A stretch of DNA of 22,545 bases from JANXSF01 sp043755435 (GTDB lineage: Bacteria; Acidobacteriota; Terriglobia; Bryobacterales; Bryobacteraceae): the NCBI GenBank assembly GCA_043755435.1, contig JAYUSZ010000347.1, positions 1 through 22,545 on the forward strand, written 5' to 3'. This document shows, piece after piece, positions 1 to 7,403 of the stretch. The notes below the pieces were generated by a model. That model did no database searches and was not told the origin of the DNA. It worked only from the letters and a program-made list of their open reading frames with translations. Both the position numbers and the translations under genes were made by a program. How positions within the stretch are numbered: position 1 is the stretch's first letter; every line of letters begins with the position of its first letter.

Positions 1-452
1 CCTCCAGAGGTTTGCAACAGCAACGAACTGGCATCTAGAGCCGCGCCGGATAGAATATTGACCTTAGTTTCATTGCGCGAAAAGTTCACGCGGGTGAAGC
101 CTTTGCGGCCACCTACGTAAAACTGGCCGGAACAATCCAGCGCGACGGTGCCTCCGCCTAGAACGAATATCTGGCGAACGGCTTCTTTGCAAGCCAACCC
201 GGAGCCGCCAGGGTGCCATGAATAGCCGTCGAACCAAGCCACACCTTCTTCGGTGCCTACCCAGGTGATTTCTTCGGAATCCTCGACAATGGTGAGAATG
301 GAATTGGAGGGAAGTCCAGAGGTGGTGTTGAAACGAACCCAGCGCCAATCATCGAAGAACTGGTTGAAATGATCGTCCCGTGCGAAGGCGCTCAGGCATA
401 GCAAGGGGCACAAGACAAGCCACAGGCCCGACAGTTGATGACTTCTGAGCAC
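1..452 (-). CDS. Secreted Reg_prop (two-component-regulator propeller) protein, 5' part only
   Basis: This is an open frame of about 150 codons that runs off the left edge of the window, so only the N-terminus is seen. I chose the GTG at 452: an in-frame stop lies four codons upstream and no ATG is available nearby. The first 24 residues look like a signal peptide (hydrophobic LWLVLCPLLCL, cleavage around SAFA/RDD). Residues about 36-80 match a Reg_prop propeller blade: a W-x-x-F start, then GLPSNSI, then ITWVGTEEGVAWFDG. In Acidobacteriota and Bacteroidota such blades usually form periplasmic sensor domains of hybrid histidine kinases, diguanylate cyclases or LuxR-type regulators. The output domain lies outside the window, so the type of regulator is unknown. 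It is divergent from the ankyrin gene across about 137 nt in which I see no convincing promoter. Confidence 0.7.
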   Translation of the reverse strand, partial: MLRSHQLSGLWLVLCPLLCLSAFARDDHFNQFFDDWRWVRFNTTSGLPSNSILTIVEDSEEITWVGTEEGVAWFDGYSWHPGGSGLACKEAVRQIFVLGGGTVALDCSGQFYVGGRKGFTRVNFSRNETKVNILSGAALDASSLLLQTSG

Positions 453-589
453 TATAGGCCACTATCGTCAATGGCAATAAGGACCTATGCCAGGAAAATA
501 CCTAAAACCGGTTGTGCGAGTTACTTAGTACCTTAGGCGTTGAAGTTACATGGGTGACCAACAAGAATGATCTTGTTATGCTTGCTTCT

Positions 590-2413
590 ATGCGAATGCC
601 CCCCATTCTTCTTGCACTGGCAACGAGCCTAGTGGCTCAGCCTTCGTTGCTTGACTTAATCCAGAACGGAGACCATAGAGCGCTGGCCAGCGCGCTTAAG
701 AATGACGCCGACGCCAATAGCAAAGATGCAGATGATGTGACGGCGCTAATGTATGCGGCCATTTATTCCAACGCTTCCGATATGAAGCTGCTGATCCAAC
801 ATGGAGCGGATGTAAAGGCCGTGAACAAATGGGGCGGCACCGCTTTGATGGCTGCCGTTAGTGATTTGGAGAAGGTCCGGTTGTTGGTCGAAAAAGGGGC
901 TGATGTAAATACGGCCGCCCAAGGCACAAGCGTACTCAACGAAGCCGGCAGACTGCCGTCTGGTCCTGCCATGGCAGAATTCCTAATTTCCAAGGGTGCA
1001 AAACCCGATGTGGCGTTCGTCCGCAGGGCGGCTGTTGCGGGACACCGGGGGTTGGTGGAAGCTGGTCTGCGTGCTGGGGTGGAGGCGAAGAGCATCAATG
1101 TCCAAAGTATTCTTGACGCTAACATTCTTCAACTCCTGCTCTCTGGTGGAGCCCGGAATGGTCTGGACGAAAGCCTGCAAAACAATGCCTATTATGGAAA
1201 CACGGCCAGCGTCCGCGCGTTACTGGATCATGGTGCAGGAGTTACCAAGACCGACAATCGCCAGCGGACGGTTGTCCATTACGCGGCTGGCAGCGACTAT
1301 CCGCAACCCGAGATCCTCCGTCTGGTTCTGGAACATGGGGCCGACCCAAAAGCCAAGGATGTTCGCGGTGATAACGCTCTTGATTGGGCTCGTCTTCGCG
1401 GAGATGCGGAAATGATTCGTCTATTGGGCGGAACTGCAGGGAAAGAGGAGCCCAAGGCAGAGTCCATTTCCGAAATAGCGCTGCCTTCGGTGCGGGATTC
1501 CGTGCAGCGTGCGATTCAGCTTTTGGAAGCGGCAGGGCCGGAGTTTTTCAAAATCAACGCCTGCATATCCTGCCACAGCCAATCCATTCCCCAAATGGCT
1601 GCCGCCGCCGCAAGTGAAAAAGGGATTGCTCTGAATGCAAAGGCGGAAAAATTACAGACGCAATCGGTGACGGCAGTTTGGAGTGGATTTCGCAACAGGC
1701 TTTGGCTCGGCGATTGCAGCATTGGTGGGGGCCGAGTGGCTACCATCACCTATGGCTTGTTGGGGCTGGCTGCGGCCAAACAACCTCTAAACCAAACTGT
1801 TTCGCTGGTTACTAACTGCTTGGCAGTGGAGCAGTCCGCCGATGGTTCCTGGGCTATCAACGATCTTCGTGCACCGTTAGGGATGAGCTGCATAAAGTAC
1901 ACCGCGCTGGGAATGCGCGGGTTGCAGTTGTATCCACTTCCTGGCCGCAAAACGGAATTTACGGAGCGCATCCGCCGTGCCAGGACCTTTCTGGAAGCCG
2001 CCCAGCCAAAAACTGCCCAAGATTTGTCGTTTCAGCTTCTGGGACTTGCTTGGGCAGGTGCTCCCGCTGCAGACCTGCAGAAGTTGGCACGGAAATTAGT
2101 TGCTCTGCAACGTCAAGACGGCGGATGGGCGCAGCGCGCCGAATTGACTACTGATGCCTACGCAACGGCACAAGCGGTTTGGGCTCTGAAGGAATCTGGC
2201 GATGTAGCTGCGCTTACCAAATCTGCCTGGAGCAAGGGAACGCAGTATTTGCGGAGGAATCAGAAGGCGGATGGTTCGTGGCATGTTCGGTCTCGAGGTT
2301 TTGGATTTCAACCGTATCGCGAAACCGGATTTCCTCATGGGCATGATCAATGGCTTTCCGCCGCCGCAACGGGGTTTGCTGTGATCGCGTTATCCCCATT
2401 GATTGAAAAATAG
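590..2413 (+). CDS. Secreted ankyrin-repeat protein with CXXCH heme motif and squalene-cyclase-like QW toroid
   Basis: The protein has about 607 residues. I chose ATG 590 because it puts a clean signal peptide first (MRMPPILLALATSLVAQ, cleavage near VAQ/P). ATG 578 and 596 are alternatives, and the frame is open back to a TTG at 512. No strong Shine-Dalgarno is present. Residues about 19-285 are ankyrin repeats, with repeated LLxxGAD and DxxGxTAL patterns. CISCH (325-329; bases 1562-1576) is a c-type heme motif. The C-terminal half is an alpha-alpha toroid with three QW motifs of form Q-x3-G-x-W (QSADGSW, QRQDGGW, QKADGSW at about 415, 507 and 558). The catalytic DXDD of squalene-hopene cyclases is not seen, so the toroid is probably not a cyclase. 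Similar ankyrin/heme/toroid proteins occur in Acidobacteriota, but I know no function. It is convergent with the LptC-like gene, with 44 nt between the stops. Confidence 0.85.
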   Translation: MRMPPILLALATSLVAQPSLLDLIQNGDHRALASALKNDADANSKDADDVTALMYAAIYSNASDMKLLIQHGADVKAVNKWGGTALMAAVSDLEKVRLLVEKGADVNTAAQGTSVLNEAGRLPSGPAMAEFLISKGAKPDVAFVRRAAVAGHRGLVEAGLRAGVEAKSINVQSILDANILQLLLSGGARNGLDESLQNNAYYGNTASVRALLDHGAGVTKTDNRQRTVVHYAAGSDYPQPEILRLVLEHGADPKAKDVRGDNALDWARLRGDAEMIRLLGGTAGKEEPKAESISEIALPSVRDSVQRAIQLLEAAGPEFFKINACISCHSQSIPQMAAAAASEKGIALNAKAEKLQTQSVTAVWSGFRNRLWLGDCSIGGGRVATITYGLLGLAAAKQPLNQTVSLVTNCLAVEQSADGSWAINDLRAPLGMSCIKYTALGMRGLQLYPLPGRKTEFTERIRRARTFLEAAQPKTAQDLSFQLLGLAWAGAPAADLQKLARKLVALQRQDGGWAQRAELTTDAYATAQAVWALKESGDVAALTKSAWSKGTQYLRRNQKADGSWHVRSRGFGFQPYRETGFPHGHDQWLSAAATGFAVIALSPLIEK

Positions 2414-2457
2414 AGAGGCTCAAGCACCGCAGAGCCAAGCCGAACCTCTTCACGCAC

Positions 2458-4755
2458 TTATTTCTTTTTCGGTTGCCGCTTGATCGTACTTACGGCGCGA
2501 TCAGTCACCACACCATCTACCAACAACCTGTCGTCATTGGAAAACCAAGTCAGTTTCTGGCCTTTCGTAGTCCCACGCAAGCTATCCACCAGCATTGGCT
2601 CGCCGCCTTCCATGGTCACCTTTTCTTCAGCCACTTCGTACAAAGCCGTGTTTCCGGTAGAAGTCCGAGTGCGCGCGGCGGCGGTGGACGTTGCTGCGCT
2701 GGCCTGCAAAATACGCACCGCACCTTCAGCCAATGCATGATCCAGTTGCGTCTCTTTTTCAGTCTTCTTGAACCACGCTCGCAACTCGCTGGATTTCACA
2801 TTCATATCCGGACGGTCCAGCACAACGGACTGCTTGTAGTGCGCCAGCTTGTCCACATCGGAATAGTAGAGTTCATCGGAGCGGATCACTGTATAAACCG
2901 GAGCGGTTGCCTTCGTTTTCTTGCCTTCCTTGGGCTTGTCTAAGAACTGGCTGAACACGGACCCCTTGGCCTCCAACTGCTGCTTTTTGCGGTCGATATC
3001 AATGCGGTTGGCTTCAATTCGATTTGAGGATTGCCACATCACAGCCTTCCCCTCATACAAAACTTTTTCACGCTTATCACGCGTCGTCATTTTGTCCGCA
3101 GTAGCCTGTGTTGGCTCGCTGGGCTCCAACATGGAACCGGGTTTGGGCTTGGCCTCAGGCTGCCGTGTTGAAGTTACGTTCCCTTCCGCCAGCATATCGC
3201 CGCTCTTCTGATCCATGGCGATTTTGTCAGCTGTTGTAGCACCTGTTGGATCCCACATACTGGCTTTGCCATCCAGGAACACCATGTTCTGCGCCTGCTC
3301 CATTCGTGCTTTGGTGGCCCTAGCTTCTCTGGTGCCTTCCTTATACCGGAAGTCAGTCCATTGCTCCAGAGTTTGCATTTGTCCGGTTTTAGGATCGAAC
3401 TTCGCCATCAGTTCACCGCTGGCAGTTGTGACGTCAGGCGTAGCTTCCTTCTTCGCCGTCTTAGGTTCTCCTTTAGTGAAGGTAGTAACTTTGCTGCTGC
3501 GGAACGTTTCCAGTTGATTCTTCACAGCGTAGTCAAGATAAATTCGGTCTCCATTCATGCGACGGTAGCGGTCAGTGGGCTTGTTGGGAATAAATTCGAT
3601 TTCACCGGGAGTGTGCGTCAACACCTTTTCAATTTCTTCACCACCAGGACGCATGTTCAATTCCACCACTTCGCTTTTCAAAATGCGGTTCGGTGGCTGG
3701 TTAGTCCCGGTTACGACGGGTTTCGAAAAGACAACCGTATTGCCATTCGCCAGGGCTCTAGTCAACTGGCTCTGTTTTTCTTTTTCCGATACTGTGAACG
3801 TCAGATCAATGCGATTGGTGGTGACGTTCGTATCCCCAGTAACTGAGTGAGTCGCCAATGTTGCGTTCGTCTCACCCGTAATACGCTCAATCAAATTCTT
3901 TTCGCCGAAAATCATTTGCAGTTTATCGGCTGCGTAATCCAGTTGACGATTGGGCATCTTGTCGGTGCCACTGGCCTTTTCAGCATCAACCAATTGAATG
4001 TTGCCTTTTTCTAAAGTGACCACTGACGGCCCGGCGTTCAAAGTAAGCGTATCGCGCTTAAGCCGTGCCCAAGGCTTCAGCAACACTTTCGATTCAGTTT
4101 CCAGATAGACAGCTTCACCCGCTTCCACCTCCATATCCTTACCTTTAGGTGTGGAAGCGTTCCAGTGGATAAGGACTTGGCTCTTTAAACTGATTTGATG
4201 CGCACCGGGGTCATACACGGCCCCCATGGCATGACCGTATCCGCGGTCGAAATCAAACTGAGTAAGCCGGTCTGTAGTTGCTGTTTGGGCTTGCGTATCG
4301 AAGCGGACACCTGAAGATTTGATTTTCAACATTCGGCCGGAGGGAACGATCTCATCTGGTTTGCCGGGCTTCACTTTTAGCCCAAGCGTCATATCCACCG
4401 CACCTTCAGAGAACAAGGTGCTTTCCTGCATGCGCAATTCGGCATGATCGCACTTAACAAGATCGAAGGTGGTGCCGCCTTTATGGAAAATTTTCAGGAC
4501 GACGTGTTCCAGTTCTATGCGCGGTGGATTTTCAACTTGACGCATGTCCTGGGCGCATACTTCGGTGATGGTGCGCATCCCATCATTTTGAGACCAGCAC
4601 CAGTCTTTGTTTTGGCCGGTTGTATTAAATGCAAGTTTGTCTGGACGGGCGGGGGCGTTGGCGGCTTGGGCTTGTTTCTGTTTCCAGTATTGGTAGCCGA
4701 TACCGCCTGAAAGGAAAAAGACTGCAACTAGAAGAAGCCACCCAAAACGGCGCAT
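2458..4755 (-). CDS. LptC/LptA (OstA)-like periplasmic lipopolysaccharide-transport protein, very long
   Basis: The protein has 765 residues from ATG 4755; a TTG one codon upstream is less likely. The N-terminus RRFGWLLLVAVFFLSGGIGY is a membrane anchor typical of LptC. The rest is beta-rich and carries repeated OstA-type units, for example ADKLQMIFGEKNLIERITGE, ATADKMTTRDKREKVLYEGK, RIEANRIDIDRKKQQLEAKG and SDELYYSDVDKLAHYKQSVV. In the Lpt bridge LptC, LptA and LptD share this beta-jellyroll and pass lipopolysaccharide from the LptBFG ABC transporter to the outer membrane. Classical LptC and LptA are each under 200 residues, so this looks like LptC extended by several LptA-like segments and may form much of the bridge itself. 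No lptB, lptF or lptG lies beside it. It is divergent from the cytochrome/PHM gene. The Lpt family call is firm; a single-protein bridge is inference. Confidence 0.8.
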   Translation of the reverse strand: MRRFGWLLLVAVFFLSGGIGYQYWKQKQAQAANAPARPDKLAFNTTGQNKDWCWSQNDGMRTITEVCAQDMRQVENPPRIELEHVVLKIFHKGGTTFDLVKCDHAELRMQESTLFSEGAVDMTLGLKVKPGKPDEIVPSGRMLKIKSSGVRFDTQAQTATTDRLTQFDFDRGYGHAMGAVYDPGAHQISLKSQVLIHWNASTPKGKDMEVEAGEAVYLETESKVLLKPWARLKRDTLTLNAGPSVVTLEKGNIQLVDAEKASGTDKMPNRQLDYAADKLQMIFGEKNLIERITGETNATLATHSVTGDTNVTTNRIDLTFTVSEKEKQSQLTRALANGNTVVFSKPVVTGTNQPPNRILKSEVVELNMRPGGEEIEKVLTHTPGEIEFIPNKPTDRYRRMNGDRIYLDYAVKNQLETFRSSKVTTFTKGEPKTAKKEATPDVTTASGELMAKFDPKTGQMQTLEQWTDFRYKEGTREARATKARMEQAQNMVFLDGKASMWDPTGATTADKIAMDQKSGDMLAEGNVTSTRQPEAKPKPGSMLEPSEPTQATADKMTTRDKREKVLYEGKAVMWQSSNRIEANRIDIDRKKQQLEAKGSVFSQFLDKPKEGKKTKATAPVYTVIRSDELYYSDVDKLAHYKQSVVLDRPDMNVKSSELRAWFKKTEKETQLDHALAEGAVRILQASAATSTAAARTRTSTGNTALYEVAEEKVTMEGGEPMLVDSLRGTTKGQKLTWFSNDDRLLVDGVVTDRAVSTIKRQPKKK

Positions 4756-4858
4756 CAACGTTCAGGATAGCAGGGGGTGCCGTTGGGTAGTGTAAATCCT
4801 CAATAGCCATAACTCACCCCCCCTGGCTACAGAGCTCCAAGTGTGATTCAATATCGGT

Positions 4859-4863
4859 AGGAG
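4859..4863 (+). promoter_or_regulatory. Ribosome binding site of the cytochrome/PHM gene
   Basis: AGGAG lies 10 nt before ATG 4874 and supports that start. The 118-nt divergent gap (4756-4873) also holds a run of seven C at 4817-4823. I could not assign a convincing -35/-10 pair to either direction. Confidence 0.6.
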
Positions 4864-4873
4864 TTCCCACTGA

Positions 4874-6100
4874 ATGCCACGACTGATTTCCATTGCCGCG
4901 TTTCTTGTTTCAACTACTTTTCTAGGCGCGGCTGAAAAGGTTGCGATCGAAAAGATCACATACGCAAAGGATGTTGCGCCCATCCTTGACCGCCGCTGCG
5001 TGGAATGTCACCGCAGTGGTGAAGTAGCTCCTATGGCGTTCACCACCTACGCCGAAGTCAGACCTTGGGCCCGTGCCATCCGCGAAGCTACCACTTCACG
5101 CAAAATGCCACCCTGGCTTGCCGATCCTCACTTTGGAAAATTTCTGAACGACCGTCGCTTATCCGAAAAAGAAGTTGCAACCATTACTGCTTGGGTGGCT
5201 GCCGGTGCTCCGGAAGGTGATCCTAAACTGCGTCCGGAATTGCCCCAATACACCGAAGGATGGTCCATCGGGAAACCGGACATGGTGATTGACATTGGCA
5301 CAGATTTTGAGATTCCCGCCACTGGCGTGGTCCCTTACAAGTACTTCCGGGTACCAACCAAATTCACGGAAGACAAATGGATTGAAGCCGCGGAAATCCG
5401 GCCGGGTAACCGAACAGCCATTCACCACGTGATTGTGTTCGTGCGCGAGCCAGATGGAAAGCAACCAGATTTCAGCGATGGCGGGGACCTGTTGACGGGA
5501 TTTGCGCCGGGAGAGCAGCCTTTAGTATTTGAAAAAGGCACTGCGAAACTAGTGCGTGCAGGATCTTTCCTTAACTTTCAACTCCATTACACCCCCAATG
5601 GTAAGGCGCTGACCGACCGAACCTATGTTGGATTGAAATTTGCGAAAGAGCCGCCGGCCAACCGCGCAGTGACTGGTCGTGCCATGAATGTGGGATTCCG
5701 CATTCCAGCTGGAGCTGATGCTCATGAAGTGAAGTCCTCCTGGACGTTTAAGCAGGATGTCACCCTTCATAACTTGATGCCGCACATGCACCTTCGCGGA
5801 AAAGATTTCAAGTATACGCTTACCTACCCTGATGGCCGTCAGGAAGTTCTATTGAGCGTCCCTAAATACGATTTCAACTGGCAGCTGACTTATGAATTAG
5901 CCAAACCAGTGATGGTTCCTAAAGGTGCTCGCTTGGATTGCATCGCCCACTTTGATAATTCGCCAAATAATAAGTACAATCCTGATCCTTTGAAGGAAGT
6001 CCGTTGGGGAGACCAGACTTGGGAAGAGATGATGATCGGTTGGTTTAGCTATACCGTTCCGTCCTCTCCGTTTCTGGTGTCTCAAGGCAAGGCGGAATAA
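4874..6100 (+). CDS. Secreted c-type cytochrome fused to a copper type II (PHM-like) monooxygenase fold
   Basis: The protein has 408 residues, starting at ATG 4874 behind AGGAG. Residues 1-20 form a signal peptide (SIAAFLVSTTFLGAA). A small cytochrome domain follows with CVECH at 42-46; MAFTTY and KMPPW are candidate sites for the axial Met. From about 130 the protein resembles the two-domain core of peptidylglycine alpha-hydroxylating and dopamine beta-monooxygenases. The copper ligands can be placed: HH at 184-185 and H238 (QLHYTP) for the first copper; H304 and H306 (MPHMHLRG) plus M386 or M387 (EEMMIGW) for the second. In eukaryotic PHM, ascorbate supplies electrons; here the attached heme could do so, which is inference. 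The substrate is unknown. A hairpin follows the stop, and the next gene on this strand is 158 nt away. Confidence 0.85.
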   Translation: MPRLISIAAFLVSTTFLGAAEKVAIEKITYAKDVAPILDRRCVECHRSGEVAPMAFTTYAEVRPWARAIREATTSRKMPPWLADPHFGKFLNDRRLSEKEVATITAWVAAGAPEGDPKLRPELPQYTEGWSIGKPDMVIDIGTDFEIPATGVVPYKYFRVPTKFTEDKWIEAAEIRPGNRTAIHHVIVFVREPDGKQPDFSDGGDLLTGFAPGEQPLVFEKGTAKLVRAGSFLNFQLHYTPNGKALTDRTYVGLKFAKEPPANRAVTGRAMNVGFRIPAGADAHEVKSSWTFKQDVTLHNLMPHMHLRGKDFKYTLTYPDGRQEVLLSVPKYDFNWQLTYELAKPVMVPKGARLDCIAHFDNSPNNKYNPDPLKEVRWGDQTWEEMMIGWFSYTVPSSPFLVSQGKAE

Positions 6101-6110
6101 CGAACCCAAT

Positions 6111-6141
6111 CGGCTTTTTCGTACCGTTTACGGAAAAGCCG
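6111..6141 (+). terminator. Hairpin after the cytochrome/PHM gene, possible terminator
   Basis: CGGCTTTTTC (6111-6120) pairs with GGAAAAGCCG (6132-6141): ten pairs including one G-T, with an 11-nt loop, starting 10 nt after the stop. There is no U-run after it, so intrinsic termination is uncertain; it may instead protect the mRNA 3' end. Confidence 0.4.
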
Positions 6142-6245
6142 TAGACGGCGTTCCCATGTGGTTGTATAGCTATTTTCCGTTTGCTTTCAATCACTCCCAG
6201 AAAAGTCGCCCCTCATTGAGCTTGTTGCCAGGTTACTCTCTAACC

Positions 6246-6250
6246 GGAGG
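6246..6250 (+). promoter_or_regulatory. Ribosome binding site that fixes a TTG start
   Basis: GGAGG lies 8 nt before TTG 6259. An in-frame TAA at 6241-6243 excludes any upstream start, so this site decides the start of the orphan gene. Confidence 0.65.
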
Positions 6251-6258
6251 ATATCAAC

Positions 6259-6768
6259 TTGCCAGCTTTACCAAGGGCTCAATACGGCCTGGAAGAACTA
6301 CATCTTTTCCCTTACTATCAAACTCGTGAGGATTACTTGAAACGCACCGGCAGCGAGCCGCCGGCATGGGATCCGGATCGGGCTCCTAAAGCTTGGGCTG
6401 ACCCCAAGGCTTTGGAATCCAATCGGCGTAATGTGATTTACGATAATGTAGTCGCTTACGCCAAAAACGGCTCTCCATTGGTTGACGCTAATGAGAAGCC
6501 AATGTTTGACGTGCTGGTTCTGCCCAAGGAAGAGGCGGCCAAAGTGAATATTCCAGCCAAAGGACCAACTGTTTCCAATGTCCCTGGTTCAGACGTTCCG
6601 GAAATCCCTCCCCCATTGCGGGCTCTTGAACCGAGCGAGGAGCTGTTCATGCCGTTCTTCGGCGTTGTAGCAGTCCGCAACAAGGACTATCAACCCTTGG
6701 AACCTGGCTTCAATCGCAACGATCGGTCTTTATTGCAAGCGATTGGCCGTAAGCTTGGGGTTAGTTAG
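6259..6768 (+). CDS. Orphan protein of 169 residues, function unknown
   Basis: I do not recognise a characterised family. The start is TTG with GGAGG 8 nt ahead and a stop directly upstream. No signal peptide or membrane segment is visible, which is unusual among these neighbours. The N-terminal part has a aromatic/acidic patch (FPYYQTREDYLKR) followed by a Pro/Trp-rich stretch (PPAWDPDRAPKAWADPK). The C-terminus is rich in proline (PEIPPPLRALEPSEE) and ends in a basic helix (LLQAIGRKLGVS). Codon use looks like that of the neighbours, so I take it as a real gene. It is convergent with the next gene: only two bases separate the stop codons. It might be co-expressed with the cytochrome/PHM gene, but a hairpin and 158 nt intervene. 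Confidence 0.65.
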   Translation: MPALPRAQYGLEELHLFPYYQTREDYLKRTGSEPPAWDPDRAPKAWADPKALESNRRNVIYDNVVAYAKNGSPLVDANEKPMFDVLVLPKEEAAKVNIPAKGPTVSNVPGSDVPEIPPPLRALEPSEELFMPFFGVVAVRNKDYQPLEPGFNRNDRSLLQAIGRKLGVS

Positions 6769-6770
6769 CT

Positions 6771-7358
6771 TTAAGTAGTTCGATTGCTAGAGGATGAAAA
6801 TAAACGGAGCATTTCCACAGCCGCCACTTGCGGGCTTTTCAGCACTAACCCGGCGTCGTAATTCTCCGTTTGTCCATTCACTTTGGCACTAATCAGTCTG
6901 TTCACGTAGGACCCGCCAGGGTAGGTTATTGTCTGTTCTGAATAGCTGAATTGAAAAGAGGCCGGATCAATGCCGCGCTTCACTAAATCAGCAGACACCA
7001 GCGCAATGGCATCCTGTCCAACATTGCCAGTCAAAACTGGAAGGGCTGTGTCGCGCGATGGAACTACGTTAGCCTTCGGGTCATTTTTTGGCGTCAAAGA
7101 AATGTCACCGCCGGAATTCTGGCGCGCTGAAGGCCTGGCCGGTACATCGATTCCAGAATCGGCAGCAGGACTGATACTTTTTGAAGTAAGCGACACAACC
7201 TTCCTTACGGAACTGGAGTCCTTTATTGAACTGGAGGGAATAGAGGAAACAGGCAAATCGCTCTTTGAGAGGGAGAAAGTCGCTAGATCACGTCGAGATC
7301 GGGCTCCAGAAGCCACCTGTGACGAAGAAATCACCGGGGAAAAAGAAGAAACACGCAA
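6771..7358 (-). CDS. Orphan protein with Ser-rich N-terminal half, last gene of the heme/WD40 cluster
   Basis: No family is recognised. I chose TTG 7358 because GGAGG lies 9 nt upstream (complement of 7368-7372); that gives 195 residues. A longer form from TTG 7397 or GTG 7394 is possible and would start a few bases after the stop of the preceding gene. The first half is low-complexity and rich in Ser, Arg and Lys, without a clear signal peptide unless the longer start (LWWRLIPLRV) is used. The last 85 or so residues look folded: LTGNVGQDAIALVSADLVKR, then FSYSEQTITYPGG, then SAKVNGQTENYDAG. The position points to a role with the secreted proteins upstream, but nothing in the sequence gives the function. 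Confidence 0.6.
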   Translation of the reverse strand: MRVSSFSPVISSSQVASGARSRRDLATFSLSKSDLPVSSIPSSSIKDSSSVRKVVSLTSKSISPAADSGIDVPARPSARQNSGGDISLTPKNDPKANVVPSRDTALPVLTGNVGQDAIALVSADLVKRGIDPASFQFSYSEQTITYPGGSYVNRLISAKVNGQTENYDAGLVLKSPQVAAVEMLRLFSSSSNRTT

Positions 7359-7403
7359 TGGAATTAGCCTCCACCACAAATGAAAGCAATTCACCAACCA
7401 AAC

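Noticed and set aside
70..348. Arg/His-rich minus-strand frame of 92 codons
   Set aside because: It overlaps the propeller gene in another frame and has a composition typical of a shadow frame.
540..568. TTGAAG, 17 nt, AAGAAT as promoter of the ankyrin gene
   Set aside because: The -10 matches poorly and the transcript would start almost at the ATG; not strong enough to list.
512..589. Upstream extension of the ankyrin gene to TTG 512
   Set aside because: It would put 26 polar residues before a clear signal peptide, and no ribosome binding site supports it.
2414..2457. GGCTC/GAGCC hairpin between the convergent ankyrin and LptC-like genes
   Set aside because: Only 5 bp with a 10-nt loop and no U-run; too weak to call a terminator.
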